Origin: Psychrobacter sp. 4Bb
GTDB taxonomy: Bacteria > Pseudomonadota > Gammaproteobacteria > Pseudomonadales > Moraxellaceae
Assembly (NCBI RefSeq): GCF_002836735.1
Contig: NZ_PJAS01000036.1
Coordinates: 1 to 39,542 of the forward strand
Length of the DNA stretch: 39,542 bases
Direction: 5' to 3'
The notes beneath the pieces are model-generated. The model worked only from the letters and a program-made list of their open reading frames with translations. It was not told the origin of the DNA and did not search any database. The position numbers and the translations under genes are program-made. Of this stretch, positions 7,995-16,119 are shown one piece after another. The first letter of the stretch is position 1; each line of letters begins with the position of its first letter.

Positions 7995-10667
7995 GTGAGC
8001 CAGCCATTTCGCTCAGCCGATATTCGCCAAGCCTTTATCGATTTTTTCATAAGCAAGCAGCACACCCAAGTTTCATCGTCTAGCTTGATTCCACACAATG
8101 ATCCGACATTGCTATTTACCAATGCCGGTATGAATCAGTTTAAAGAAACCTTTTTGGGTATGGAACCACGTGACTATACACGTGCGGTAACCTCTCAAAA
8201 GTGCGTACGTGCTGGCGGCAAACATAATGATTTGGATAATGTCGGCTATACCGCACGTCATCATACTTTCTTTGAAATGCTTGGCAACTTCTCATTTGGT
8301 GATTATTTCAAGCAAGCAGGTATTGAGTATATCTGGGAGTTTTTGACATCAGATGAATGGTTAGCGATTGATAAAGACCGTCTATATGTGACCATTTACG
8401 AAACCGATGACGAAGCCTTTGAGATTTGGAATAAAAATATCGGCATTCCGAGTGAGCGCATCATTCGTATTGGTGATAACAAAGGTGCTCCTTACGCTTC
8501 TGATAACTTTTGGACGATGGGCGACACTGGTCCTTGTGGCCCTTGTACCGAGGTCTTTTATGACCATGGTGCCGATATCGAAGGGGGCTTGCCAGGTACG
8601 CCAGAAGAAGACGGCGATCGCTATATTGAGATTTGGAACTGCGTATTCATGCAGTTCAATCGTCAAAAAGACGGCACGCTATTACCACTGCCAGCACCTA
8701 GCGTCGATACAGGCATGGGGCTTGAGCGTATTAGTGCCATTATGCAAGGCGTCCATGGCAACTATGAGATCGATTTGTTCGTCTATTTAATGGATGCAGC
8801 AGCTGAAATACTAGAAATCAATAATGAGCAACAATCATCACTAAAAGTCATCGCCGACCATATTCGTGCCGTGGCGTTTTTGATTGCTGATGGTGTCACG
8901 CCAAGTAATGAAGGTCGCGGTTATGTATTGCGCCGTGTCATTCGTCGTGCGGTACGTCATGGCAACAAGCTTGGCGCTGATAGTGAATTCTTCTATAAAA
9001 TGGTTGCGCCGCTTGTGGCTGAAATGGGCAGTGTCTATCCTGAGCTAAAAGACAAGCAGAGCGTCATCGAAAACGCCATTCAAAAAGAAGAAGCACAGTT
9101 TGCTAAAACATTGGCTCAAGGCTTACGTTTGCTTGCCAGCGAACTTGAAGGCTTACAAGATGGTGATACGCTATCTGGTGAAGCAGCATTTAAGCTTTAT
9201 GATACCTATGGTTTCCCACTTGATTTGACTGCTGATATCACTCGTGAGCGTGGTATTGCTATTGATGAAGCCGAATTTGATGAGCATATGCAGGCACAAC
9301 GTGAGCGTGCGCGTGATGCTGGCAAGTTTGACGTCGATTACAGCAGTGTCATCCAAGTAGAAACGCCAACGACATTTATCGGCTATGAGCAGCTTGAAGA
9401 AGACGGCGTGACTATTGACGCGCTTTATCAAGACGGCAACCCAGCAGACAGCTTAACAGAAGGCATGGAAGGCGTTGTGGTATTAGATCGCACCCCATTT
9501 TATGCTGAAGGTGGTGGTCAGGTTGGTGAGCTTGGTGAAATCCGTACAGCATCTGGCGTCTTTGAAGTGCAAGATACCAAAAAATCTGGACAGGCGATTA
9601 TCCATTATGGTGTCGTGACCATGGGTGATATTAGTACTAAACAAACCGCTGAAGCGCAAGTACTGTCTAGCATTCGTGCAGCCAGTGCCAAAAACCACTC
9701 GGCCACTCACCTATTGCATGCAGCGCTAAGAGAAGTGCTAGGCGACGCGGTCACGCAAAAAGGCTCACTAGTCTCAAGCGAAGTACTACGTTTTGACTTT
9801 GCTTATGACAAACCTGTCAGCGCTGCTGAAATCATGCGTGTCGAACGTCTCGTTAATGAGCAAATTCAAGCCAACACCCCTGCCCGTATCGAGCACATGT
9901 CGATTGATGAAGCGATGAATCAAGGCGCTATGGCACTGTTTGGTGAAAAGTACGGTAGTGACGTTCGAGTCCTAACCATGGGTACAGACCGTATCGTTGA
10001 TGGTCAGCGCAAGCCTTTCTCTATCGAGCTATGTGGTGGCTTGCATGTACAGCGTACGGGCGATATCGGTGTGCTAAAAATCACCAGTGAGTCTGGTATT
10101 GCGGCTGGCATCCGCCGAGTTGAAGCCGTCACAGGTATGAATGCGGTCAAAAACATTCAGCAAAGCGAGCAACAACTGAGCGAATTGGCAAGTCAGCTGA
10201 AAGTAAAACGTCCTGAAGTAGCGCAGCGTGTCCGTACTATGGCTGATAAGCAACGTGACCTAGAAAAACAACTAGAGCGCTTAGAGCAAAAAATAGCCAG
10301 TGCTCAAGCAGCCAATTTGCTTGATGATGTACAAACGATCGCAGGTACGCCAGTTCTTATCAGCACCTTAAGTGGTATCGATGGTAAATCCATCCGTACG
10401 CTGATGGACGATATCAAATCAAAACTGCCTGATAGCGTGATTGTATTGATTGGTGATAAAGATAACCAATTAGCACTCGCAGCGAGCGTCGCAAAATCTG
10501 TCACTGCTAAAGTGAAAGCTGGTGATATTATTCGTCATTTGGCAGGTGAGCTTGGTGGTAAAGGTGGCGGTAAGCCTGACTACGCACAAGGCGGCGCACC
10601 GAAGTCTGGTAACAGTGCAGCGGTTATCAGCGCTCTACCTGCTTGGATTGAAACCCAGCTTAGCTAA
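7995..10667 (+). CDS. alaS: Alanyl-tRNA synthetase
   Basis: Charges tRNA-Ala with alanine in the cytosol. The 890-residue length is near the family norm (E. coli 876). The N-terminal class II catalytic core starts [24 protein letters not shown] and contains the motif TNAGMNQFK. The editing domain shows the zinc-site motif [16 protein letters not shown] near residue 566 and its partner CGGLH starting at Cys680. A coiled region and the C-Ala domain with [14 protein letters not shown] close the protein. The start is GTG at 7995 with AAGGAG five bases upstream, which settles the start. The order alaS-lysC-csrA is conserved in Pseudomonas and relatives. Confidence 0.98.
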   Translation: MSQPFRSADIRQAFIDFFISKQHTQVSSSSLIPHNDPTLLFTNAGMNQFKETFLGMEPRDYTRAVTSQKCVRAGGKHNDLDNVGYTARHHTFFEMLGNFSFGDYFKQAGIEYIWEFLTSDEWLAIDKDRLYVTIYETDDEAFEIWNKNIGIPSERIIRIGDNKGAPYASDNFWTMGDTGPCGPCTEVFYDHGADIEGGLPGTPEEDGDRYIEIWNCVFMQFNRQKDGTLLPLPAPSVDTGMGLERISAIMQGVHGNYEIDLFVYLMDAAAEILEINNEQQSSLKVIADHIRAVAFLIADGVTPSNEGRGYVLRRVIRRAVRHGNKLGADSEFFYKMVAPLVAEMGSVYPELKDKQSVIENAIQKEEAQFAKTLAQGLRLLASELEGLQDGDTLSGEAAFKLYDTYGFPLDLTADITRERGIAIDEAEFDEHMQAQRERARDAGKFDVDYSSVIQVETPTTFIGYEQLEEDGVTIDALYQDGNPADSLTEGMEGVVVLDRTPFYAEGGGQVGELGEIRTASGVFEVQDTKKSGQAIIHYGVVTMGDISTKQTAEAQVLSSIRAASAKNHSATHLLHAALREVLGDAVTQKGSLVSSEVLRFDFAYDKPVSAAEIMRVERLVNEQIQANTPARIEHMSIDEAMNQGAMALFGEKYGSDVRVLTMGTDRIVDGQRKPFSIELCGGLHVQRTGDIGVLKITSESGIAAGIRRVEAVTGMNAVKNIQQSEQQLSELASQLKVKRPEVAQRVRTMADKQRDLEKQLERLEQKIASAQAANLLDDVQTIAGTPVLISTLSGIDGKSIRTLMDDIKSKLPDSVIVLIGDKDNQLALAASVAKSVTAKVKAGDIIRHLAGELGGKGGGKPDYAQGGAPKSGNSAAVISALPAWIETQLS

Positions 10668-10821
10668 GCTAGTGAATATTAAACTCGCGAATATACTAGT
10701 ATAGCGCGTCACAATGTATCTTATACTTATCGCATAGCTTTACTCTACTACGCATAGAATACGTGATTGGTTATAACTACTATAACCAATCGCCATATAT
10801 CTAAGCGCTCCTGAGGCTTAA
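10668..10821. repeat. alaS-lysC intergenic region, first part, with two inverted repeats
   Basis: No gene is seen in 10668-11024. Two inverted repeats follow alaS. The first (10686-10708) combines TATAC-TA-GTATA with outer CGCG arms and a small asymmetric bulge. The second is a perfect 11-bp stem, GATTGGTTATA at 10765-10775 with its complement at 10781-10791 around the loop ACTAC. Neither is followed by a T-tract, so they are not typical terminators; they may stabilise or end the alaS mRNA with Rho, or bind a protein. Confidence 0.5.
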
Positions 10822-10925
10822 AGTTATGCGGTAGATATGGTATAAAGGTCAACGTTTGGGCATATTGTTCATTCTATAAGGTTGATAGATACCATTAGAA
10901 GAATGAAAGACCTAAAGGCATAACT
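10822..10925 (+). promoter_or_regulatory. Candidate structured RNA leader of lysC
   Basis: Nested complementary segments lie 100-200 nt before lysC. AGTTATGC (10822-10829) pairs with GCATAACT (10918-10925). Inside it AGGTC (10846-10850) pairs with GACCT (10909-10913). Inside that TTCATTCT (10868-10875) pairs with AGAATGAA (10900-10907), and the same hairpin continues with TAAGGT (10877-10882) against ACCATTA (10891-10897) with one bulged A. It does not obviously match the lysine riboswitch, which is larger with a five-way junction. The identity is unknown; regulation of lysC by this element is inferred from position alone. Confidence 0.4.
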
Positions 10926-11024
10926 CTTATCATCTGGCTTTATCTATACAAGCATTGACGAGCATCACATTGACTCTCCTCAATGACAATAAAAAGTCAT
11001 TATTGAATAAATAGGTAGATTTTT

Positions 11025-12311
11025 ATGGCGTTAATAGTACAGAAATACGGCGGCACCTCGATGGGCAGTATCGACCGCATCAAAAACGTCGCCAAACGAG
11101 TCAAACGCTGGCATGACAATGGTCATCAAGTGGTCGTCGTGGTCTCAGCCATGAGCGGCGAAACCAACCGTTTGATTGATCTAGCTCGCCAAATTAGCAC
11201 GCAACCTGATCCTCGCGAATACGATCAGATGGTCTCAACAGGTGAGCAGGTTTCTATCTCACTGCTTGCCATGGCCATTAAAGAGCTTGGTATTGGTGCC
11301 CGTTCAATGACTGGTCGCCAAGTCGCGATTAAAACCGACAATGCCCATAACAAAGCCCGTATCGAAAGCATCGATGACAAAAACATACGCGAGCAATTAG
11401 ATGCTGGCAATATCGTTATTGTGGCAGGTTTCCAAGGTATCGATGAAGAAGGCAACGCGACCACATTAGGACGCGGCGGTTCTGATACCACAGGTGTGGC
11501 GATTGCTGCGGCCTTAGGCGCTGACGAGTGTCAAATTTATACCGATGTCGATGGTGTCTATACCACTGACCCTCGTGTGACCTCAAAAGCCAAAAAGCTT
11601 GAAAAAATTACGTTTGAAGAAATGCTTGAAATGGCAAGTCTTGGCTCTAAGATTCTACAGATTCGCTCAGTAGAATTCGCTGGTAAATATGGCGTGCCGC
11701 TACGTGTACTCTCTAGCTTTGATGAAAACACAGACGGTAGCTTTGACCAAGAATTTCAAGACAACGTGGGTACCCTAATTACGATAGACGAAGGAGACAA
11801 TATGGAACAGGCAATCATCTCAGGTATCGCGTTCAATAGAGACGAAGCAAAAATCTTAGTACGCGGCGTGCCTGACCATCCTGGTATCGCCTCTGCTATC
11901 TTAAGCCCAATTGGTCGTGCCAATATCGAAATCGATATGATTGTACAAAACCTTTCGGATAACGGTACCACTGACTTTACTTTCACAGTTAACCGCACTG
12001 ATTTAGATAAGACGCTAAAAGTGCTTAACGAAGAAGTGAAAGATGAAATTGGTGCCAAAGAAATATTAGGCAACAGTGAAGTTGTTAAAGTTTCATTGGT
12101 TGGTGTTGGTATGCGATCACATGCTGGTGTTGCTAGCCTTATGTTCCAAACGCTGGCTGAAAACAACATCAACATCCAAATGATTTCAACCAGCGAAATC
12201 AAAGTGTCGGTTCTGATTCAAGATCAACACTTAGAAAAAGCCGTTAAGTCATTGCACACGGCATTTGGCCTAGATCGTGAAGACGGTGAAAGTAAAATCG
12301 CTGGGCTATAA
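11025..12311 (+). CDS. lysC: Aspartate kinase, alpha subunit (full length)
   Basis: Phosphorylates aspartate, the first step toward lysine, threonine, methionine and diaminopimelate. The 428 residues hold an N-terminal amino-acid kinase domain starting VQKYGGTSMGSIDRIKNVA, with GRGGSDTTGVAIAAALGADECQIYTDVDGVYTTDPR in its middle, then two C-terminal ACT domains (about 265-340 and 345-420) that bind the feedback inhibitors. Size and layout fit the monofunctional class of Pseudomonas, Bacillus and Corynebacterium, not the E. coli bifunctional enzymes. An internal in-frame start at residue 260 probably makes a beta subunit. The gene sits between alaS and csrA and is followed by a terminator at 12456-12490. 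Confidence 0.97.
   Translation: MALIVQKYGGTSMGSIDRIKNVAKRVKRWHDNGHQVVVVVSAMSGETNRLIDLARQISTQPDPREYDQMVSTGEQVSISLLAMAIKELGIGARSMTGRQVAIKTDNAHNKARIESIDDKNIREQLDAGNIVIVAGFQGIDEEGNATTLGRGGSDTTGVAIAAALGADECQIYTDVDGVYTTDPRVTSKAKKLEKITFEEMLEMASLGSKILQIRSVEFAGKYGVPLRVLSSFDENTDGSFDQEFQDNVGTLITIDEGDNMEQAIISGIAFNRDEAKILVRGVPDHPGIASAILSPIGRANIEIDMIVQNLSDNGTTDFTFTVNRTDLDKTLKVLNEEVKDEIGAKEILGNSEVVKVSLVGVGMRSHAGVASLMFQTLAENNINIQMISTSEIKVSVLIQDQHLEKAVKSLHTAFGLDREDGESKIAGL
11791..11804 (+). promoter_or_regulatory. Internal ribosome-binding site and start for the aspartokinase beta subunit
   Basis: A perfect AAGGAG (11791-11796) stands five bases before an in-frame ATG (11802) inside lysC. The primary lysC start at 11025 has only a weak AGGTAG upstream, so the internal site looks the better of the two. 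Confidence 0.6.
11802..12311 (+). CDS. lysC: Aspartate kinase, beta subunit (in-frame internal start)
   Basis: Nested reading of lysC beginning at Met260 and giving 169 residues that contain only the two ACT domains. In Bacillus subtilis and Corynebacterium glutamicum the regulatory beta subunit of an alpha2-beta2 aspartokinase arises in just this way with a very similar size (about 163-171 residues). The strong internal Shine-Dalgarno and the clean boundary between kinase and ACT domains support it here. It would carry regulatory ligand sites and no kinase activity. Not experimentally shown in this organism. Confidence 0.55.
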   Translation: MEQAIISGIAFNRDEAKILVRGVPDHPGIASAILSPIGRANIEIDMIVQNLSDNGTTDFTFTVNRTDLDKTLKVLNEEVKDEIGAKEILGNSEVVKVSLVGVGMRSHAGVASLMFQTLAENNINIQMISTSEIKVSVLIQDQHLEKAVKSLHTAFGLDREDGESKIAGL

Positions 12312-12455
12312 GACATAAAAACTGTTAAAATATAGCATTAGCATTGACGGTTATCTATTAATCGCTGTTAATGCCTTTATATAGTATGTAAATAAATTGC
12401 ATATAAATTAATAGCGTTTGAATTAATAGTATCTAAATAAAAACAGTACTTAAAT

Positions 12456-12490
12456 AAAATAGGATCTTTTTAGGTCCTATTTTTATTTTT
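12456..12490 (+). terminator. Intrinsic terminator after lysC
   Basis: AAAATAGGATC pairs with GGTCCTATTTT (one U-G wobble) around the loop TTTTTA, and a run TTTTATTTTT follows. It lies about 145 bp past the lysC stop. Confidence 0.85.
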
Positions 12491-12536
12491 TAGCATAGTT
12501 GAAATGAGCATTTACCTAATAGTTTTGTGAAAAACC

Positions 12537-12565
12537 GTGACAGTATCTGTTATGCCGCCTATAAT
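12537..12565 (+). promoter_or_regulatory. Putative sigma70 promoter of csrA
   Basis: GTGACA (12537-12542), 17 bp, then a perfect TATAAT (12560-12565). It lies after the lysC terminator, so csrA appears to have its own promoter and a leader of about 165 nt. The leader has a small hairpin, CACGAT (12615-12620) pairing with ATCGTG (12628-12633). The rest of 12312-12734 shows no gene. Confidence 0.6.
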
Positions 12566-12734
12566 GGGGCTTTCATTTGGGCTAAATGAATCTACCTATC
12601 ATTACCGCTATTGGCACGATATCTGGCATCGTGATAATGGTTATATTGCATGTTTGGTGCTGCGGTGATGTTCTGCAATTGAGAAGTAATCTGATGAGTA
12701 ATAATTTGTTGATGCGACATAAGGAGTGTGACGC

Positions 12735-12980
12735 ATGTTAATTTTGACACGCCGCGTGGGCGAAACGCTAATGATTGGCGACGAAGTAAGTGTGACGGTT
12801 CTAGGCGTCAAAGGCAATCAAGTACGTATCGGTGTAAACGCACCTAAAGATATTGCAGTACACCGCGAAGAGATTTATCAACGTATTCAGCATGAGCGTT
12901 CTGTACAGTCGCAAATGCAGCATCTTGAACAAGGCAACTTTTCGCCTTCGTTTGATGACGAAGACTACTTTAATCGCTAA
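12735..12980 (+). CDS. csrA: Carbon storage regulator CsrA/RsmA
   Basis: A small dimeric RNA-binding protein that binds GGA motifs in mRNA leaders and controls translation and stability of many transcripts. It starts [51 protein letters not shown], which is the family core with the RNA-binding first beta strand and the V-H-R-E-E segment intact. At 81 residues it is longer than E. coli CsrA (61) because of a C-terminal tail rich in Q, E and D. AAGGAG lies eight bases before the ATG. That sequence contains the AAGGA form of a CsrA site, so feedback on its own translation is plausible. Confidence 0.97.
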   Translation: MLILTRRVGETLMIGDEVSVTVLGVKGNQVRIGVNAPKDIAVHREEIYQRIQHERSVQSQMQHLEQGNFSPSFDDEDYFNR

Positions 12981-13080
12981 GCTAGCTAAATTATAATGCT
13001 GAACGCTCAACGGCTACTATCATCATTGAGCACACATAAATATTATATTGTTTTTTAATCTGCTCTGAGGTCATTTATTT

Positions 13081-13455
13081 ATGAGTATCCGCCAATCAGA
13101 TGTATCGGCATTACTTAATGGTTTGAACAAAAAAGCCATTGGATTCAATGATGTCATCAGCTTTATCGATGATTTTTATCGCTATGCGCCTGCCCCTTTT
13201 GTGAATGGAATGGTACATAATGCAGCCGGTGAGAACGAAGGTAGCGCAAAGATTTTTGGTTTTGCTAAGCACCATGGCCTGAACCAATTGGACACGCTTA
13301 AACTATTTGGCGAACATTATGCCAAGGTTCAAGCAACGCCTAATGGTACCGATCATGCCAATATCCGTAATTTTTTACATTGGGGCTGGCAAGGGTTTTT
13401 GATGCAAAAGAACCCGTTAACGGTTCGTCCTAGTGTCGATACGACTGCTATTTAA
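13081..13455 (+). CDS. HopJ-family protein
   Basis: 124 residues matching the HopJ type III effector family (PF08888) as remembered. Features are FIDDFYRYAPAPFVNG, the core NAAGENEGSAKIFGFAKHHGL, and GTDHANIRNFLHWGWQGFL near the C-terminus. The family was named after a Pseudomonas syringae protein but occurs widely in non-pathogenic marine bacteria, and nothing here suggests a secretion system, so a housekeeping or stress role is more likely. It follows csrA by 100 bp and may be read with it. A strong terminator follows at 13505-13537. Confidence 0.85.
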   Translation: MSIRQSDVSALLNGLNKKAIGFNDVISFIDDFYRYAPAPFVNGMVHNAAGENEGSAKIFGFAKHHGLNQLDTLKLFGEHYAKVQATPNGTDHANIRNFLHWGWQGFLMQKNPLTVRPSVDTTAI

Positions 13456-13504
13456 TCATTTATAGTGATTAAGCTATTTCTGATAATTTAATCATTGATA
13501 AAGT

Positions 13505-13537
13505 AAAAAAAGCCACGCTATATAGCGTGGCTTTTTT
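13505..13537. terminator. Bidirectional terminator between the HopJ-family and YeaC-like genes
   Basis: GCCACGCTATATAGCGTGGC is a perfect 20-bp palindrome flanked by seven As on the left and six Ts on the right, so it can end transcription from both converging genes. Confidence 0.93.
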
Positions 13538-13586
13538 ATGATAATTGTTTTTATAACAATCATTATAGACTTACTTATTTGTAGAT

Positions 13587-13898
13587 CTATTTATCACGAA
13601 ACTTAACAGGCTGTACCGCGCCTTTAGGATTCGGCATATTAGGATAGTGATGCTCGTGCTCGACGTCACATTCAGCACCAACGACAGAACCATCATCTTT
13701 TACAGGTTTATGAATATAACCTGTACGCTCGGCTGGCGGCAGGTGCTCATGCTCCCATACCATCACTGCTTGCATACAAGTCTCACGCTGCTCAGCGGTA
13801 ATCTTACGACCGTCAGGCCATTTACCTAGCTCAATCGCCATACGAAACTTATCAACCACTTCGGGCGTTAGACTTGCTAGTATTGTTTGTTTATCCAT
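13587..13898 (-). CDS. YeaC-like protein (DUF1315)
   Basis: 103 residues. The N-terminal half, TPEVVDKFRMAIELGKWPDGRKITAEQRETCMQAVMVWEHEHLPPAERTGYI, matches the DUF1315/YeaC family of gammaproteobacteria. The C-terminal third holds several His and acidic residues (CDVEHEHHYPNMPNP) that could bind metal, though this is only a composition-based remark. The function of the family is not known. It lies 55 bp downstream of nadK on the same strand and is probably in one operon with it. Confidence 0.85.
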   Translation of the reverse strand: MDKQTILASLTPEVVDKFRMAIELGKWPDGRKITAEQRETCMQAVMVWEHEHLPPAERTGYIHKPVKDDGSVVGAECDVEHEHHYPNMPNPKGAVQPVKFRDK

Positions 13899-13953
13899 CT
13901 TGCCTACTCTCCACTACCATTTTTTGTATCATATTTTGGTCTAATAGATACGC

Positions 13954-14958
13954 TTATTCATCGTCTATAATATCATCATCGACATCAAGACTGAATTCTT
14001 CGGCATGTACGTTCCAGTGCAGCTTTGTACGGCAGGCCTCATAAAAGTCAAACCCAGGTGGGTGCAACAAGGTAAGCTTATCAGGATGCTTACGAATATG
14101 TAGGCGTTGCTCTTGCTCAAGTGGCACGCTTGGCTTACCGTCTGCACTCACCATTGGCTGAGTACGATTGTCTTCGTGGATACGAATACAGACCTCACTA
14201 TTACCGCTGACCACAATCGGTCTGCTAGATAATGTATGGGGATGCATTGGCACCAGACAAATAGCGTCCATACTCGGATGAATGATTGGACCGCCACCTG
14301 ATAAAGCATAAGCAGTAGAGCCAGTCGGTGTTGCTGCTATCAAGCCATCACTATGCTGTCTATAAACGTCATGTCCATCAATTTTCATCTGAAAATCAAT
14401 CATATGTACGGATTTGCCGGCGTGCAGTACGATGTCGTTCAGTGCCATGTCTTCATGGATAATTTTGCGCCCTTCTCGTATCTCCATCGTCAATAAAAAC
14501 CGATGATCCAGTTGATAGTCTCCCATCAATACTTGGCGTAACTTAAACGCAGCTTCATCAGGTTTTACATCTGCTAAGAACCCTAAGCGACCACGGTTTA
14601 CACCAAGTACAGGTACACGGTAGCGTGCTAGCGCTTCAGCAGCATGTAATATCGAACCATCACCGCCAACAACAATAACCAAATCACAAATCTCACCAAT
14701 CAAACCACGTTTGACGATTTTGACTCTTTCTATATCTGTGAGGTCAAGCGTTGGTAAATTGGCCGTTTGTACATCCATTATCAACGTCAAATTCATATCA
14801 TTGACGGTTTGGGCAATCTGTACCAAGCTTTGAGTAACACTACGTTTACCAGCACGGCCCATTAGACCAATACGCCTAAAGGCGGGGTTTTTAATAGCGT
14901 GGAATAGCTCTGATTCATGTAAGTGTGGCAATCTTGCTGACTGCGCTGAGTTTTCCAT
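13954..14958 (-). CDS. nadK: NAD kinase
   Basis: Phosphorylates NAD to NADP in the cytosol. The conserved GGDGS motif (residues 98-102 from the chosen start; Asp100 is the catalytic acid) sits in VVGGDGSILHAAEALARYRVPVLGVNRGRLGFLADV. The second signature is DGLIAATPTGSTAYALSGGGPIIHP, followed by PMHPHTLSSRPIVV. I chose the ATG at 14958, giving 334 residues. A TTG codon at 14988 would add ten residues but has no ribosome-binding site. E. coli NadK is 292 residues; the extra length is at both ends, with a very acidic C-terminus (DVDDDIIDDE). Confidence 0.95.
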   Translation of the reverse strand: MENSAQSARLPHLHESELFHAIKNPAFRRIGLMGRAGKRSVTQSLVQIAQTVNDMNLTLIMDVQTANLPTLDLTDIERVKIVKRGLIGEICDLVIVVGGDGSILHAAEALARYRVPVLGVNRGRLGFLADVKPDEAAFKLRQVLMGDYQLDHRFLLTMEIREGRKIIHEDMALNDIVLHAGKSVHMIDFQMKIDGHDVYRQHSDGLIAATPTGSTAYALSGGGPIIHPSMDAICLVPMHPHTLSSRPIVVSGNSEVCIRIHEDNRTQPMVSADGKPSVPLEQEQRLHIRKHPDKLTLLHPPGFDFYEACRTKLHWNVHAEEFSLDVDDDIIDDE

Positions 14959-15205
14959 AAAACGACTCGGTATAACGGTGAAGTACAAGGTAATGATAGC
15001 GATAAATGCGCGCTTAGACTAGCATGTTTATGAATTATCGTTGTTAACTGTCGTAACTGACCCCATATAAAAGCTATCGAATGTTTTACTTAGCCGAATC
15101 TGTCTGTTCAGTTTTCCAATTAGCGTATTGAGCGATACAGTAGCCCGATGCGCTAGCCAATGAGCAGTCTAAGGTTGCACCGCAGCAGTTGTCACGCAAA
15201 CACAG

Positions 15206-15233
15206 TTGACAATAATAGCGGTTTTGCTAAAGT
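15206..15233 (+). promoter_or_regulatory. Putative promoter of the Bax-inhibitor-1 family gene
   Basis: A perfect TTGACA (15206-15211) is followed after 16 bp by TAAAGT (15228-15233), which is preceded by TGC as an extended -10. The leader would be about 40 nt. Nothing else is evident in the rest of the nadK divergent gap. Confidence 0.6.
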
Positions 15234-15277
15234 AACCAACATCACTATTTTTATATTTTATTATTAAGGACTTATGT

Positions 15278-16000
15278 ATGGCCAATCCTATTGTCAGTCG
15301 CGCAGAACTTGCGATCGGCGGTAATCCAATGACGGTCAAGGGCGTAATTCAAAAGACCAGCTTGTTACTTGGTTTATCAGCCATTACTGGTGTGGGCTTT
15401 TTCTTTTATGCGCTTATGGCAGGTTTATCGCAAGGTTTTATTACGATGGCAGCCTTTGGTAGCATGATTGCTGCGTTTGTTCTGGCGCTTTTTATTACCT
15501 TCAAGCCGCAAAAAGCCAAGACTTTGGCAGTGCCTTACGCCTTGTTAGAAGGTATATTTTTGGGCGGTATCTCATTATTTTTCATGAGAATGTATCCAAC
15601 AGTACCAGTCACTGCAATGTGTGCAACTTTCGTCACAGCTGCGGTTATGCTTGGTCTATATCGTTCAGGTTTAGTTAAGGTTACTGAAAAGTTCCGTTCT
15701 ATCGTGACCTCAGCGGTTATTGCCATTATGCTTGTTTATGTAGCACAGTGGGTACTTTCTCTAGCGTTTGGCTCATCATTGCCGTTCCTATTTGAAGGTG
15801 GCGCTATCGCTATTGGCTTTAGCTTATTCGTGATCGTTATTGCTTCTTTCACTTTGCTATTAGATTTCGATAACATTGATCGCGGTGTTGCGATGGGTGT
15901 GTCTGAAGATTACGAGTGGTTGTTCAGTATTGGTATTCTTGCGACCTTAGTCTGGATGTATATCGAATTTATGCGTCTGCTAAGCTATCTACAAGACTAA
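15278..16000 (+). CDS. Bax inhibitor-1/YccA family membrane protein
   Basis: 240 residues with about seven hydrophobic segments from residue 30 onward, ending in WLFSIGILATLVWMYIEFMRLLSYLQD, the typical C-terminus of this TMBIM-like family. The loop LLLDFDNIDRG before the last helix carries the conserved acidic residues that form the pH-sensitive site in characterised bacterial homologues such as BsYetJ. Those are calcium-leak channels; the E. coli YccA protein instead modulates FtsH. Which role applies here cannot be told from sequence. A strong terminator follows. Confidence 0.9.
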   Translation: MANPIVSRAELAIGGNPMTVKGVIQKTSLLLGLSAITGVGFFFYALMAGLSQGFITMAAFGSMIAAFVLALFITFKPQKAKTLAVPYALLEGIFLGGISLFFMRMYPTVPVTAMCATFVTAAVMLGLYRSGLVKVTEKFRSIVTSAVIAIMLVYVAQWVLSLAFGSSLPFLFEGGAIAIGFSLFVIVIASFTLLLDFDNIDRGVAMGVSEDYEWLFSIGILATLVWMYIEFMRLLSYLQD

Positions 16001-16033
16001 TTGTAAGAGCTACCTAACAATATCTTTGTATAG

Positions 16034-16071
16034 AAAAAACCGCCTTCCATTTGATGGAAGGCGGTTTTTTT
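16034..16071. terminator. Bidirectional terminator between the Bax-inhibitor-1 and copper ATPase genes
   Basis: AAAAAACCGCCTTCCAT pairs with ATGGAAGGCGGTTTTTT around the loop TTG, and seven Ts end it. The A-tract at the other side lets it serve the convergent P-type ATPase gene. Confidence 0.93.
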
Positions 16072-16119
16072 ATGAGCAAACTTTACAGACCTGTTTATAT
16101 TGAATGCTTTTTAAAGAGA

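Noticed and set aside
8382..8790. Overlapping frames within alaS
   Set aside because: They are shadows of the conserved alaS coding sequence.
10822..10925. Lysine riboswitch before lysC
   Set aside because: The span and helix layout do not match the five-way junction or conserved core as I know it, so I list it only as an unknown structured leader.
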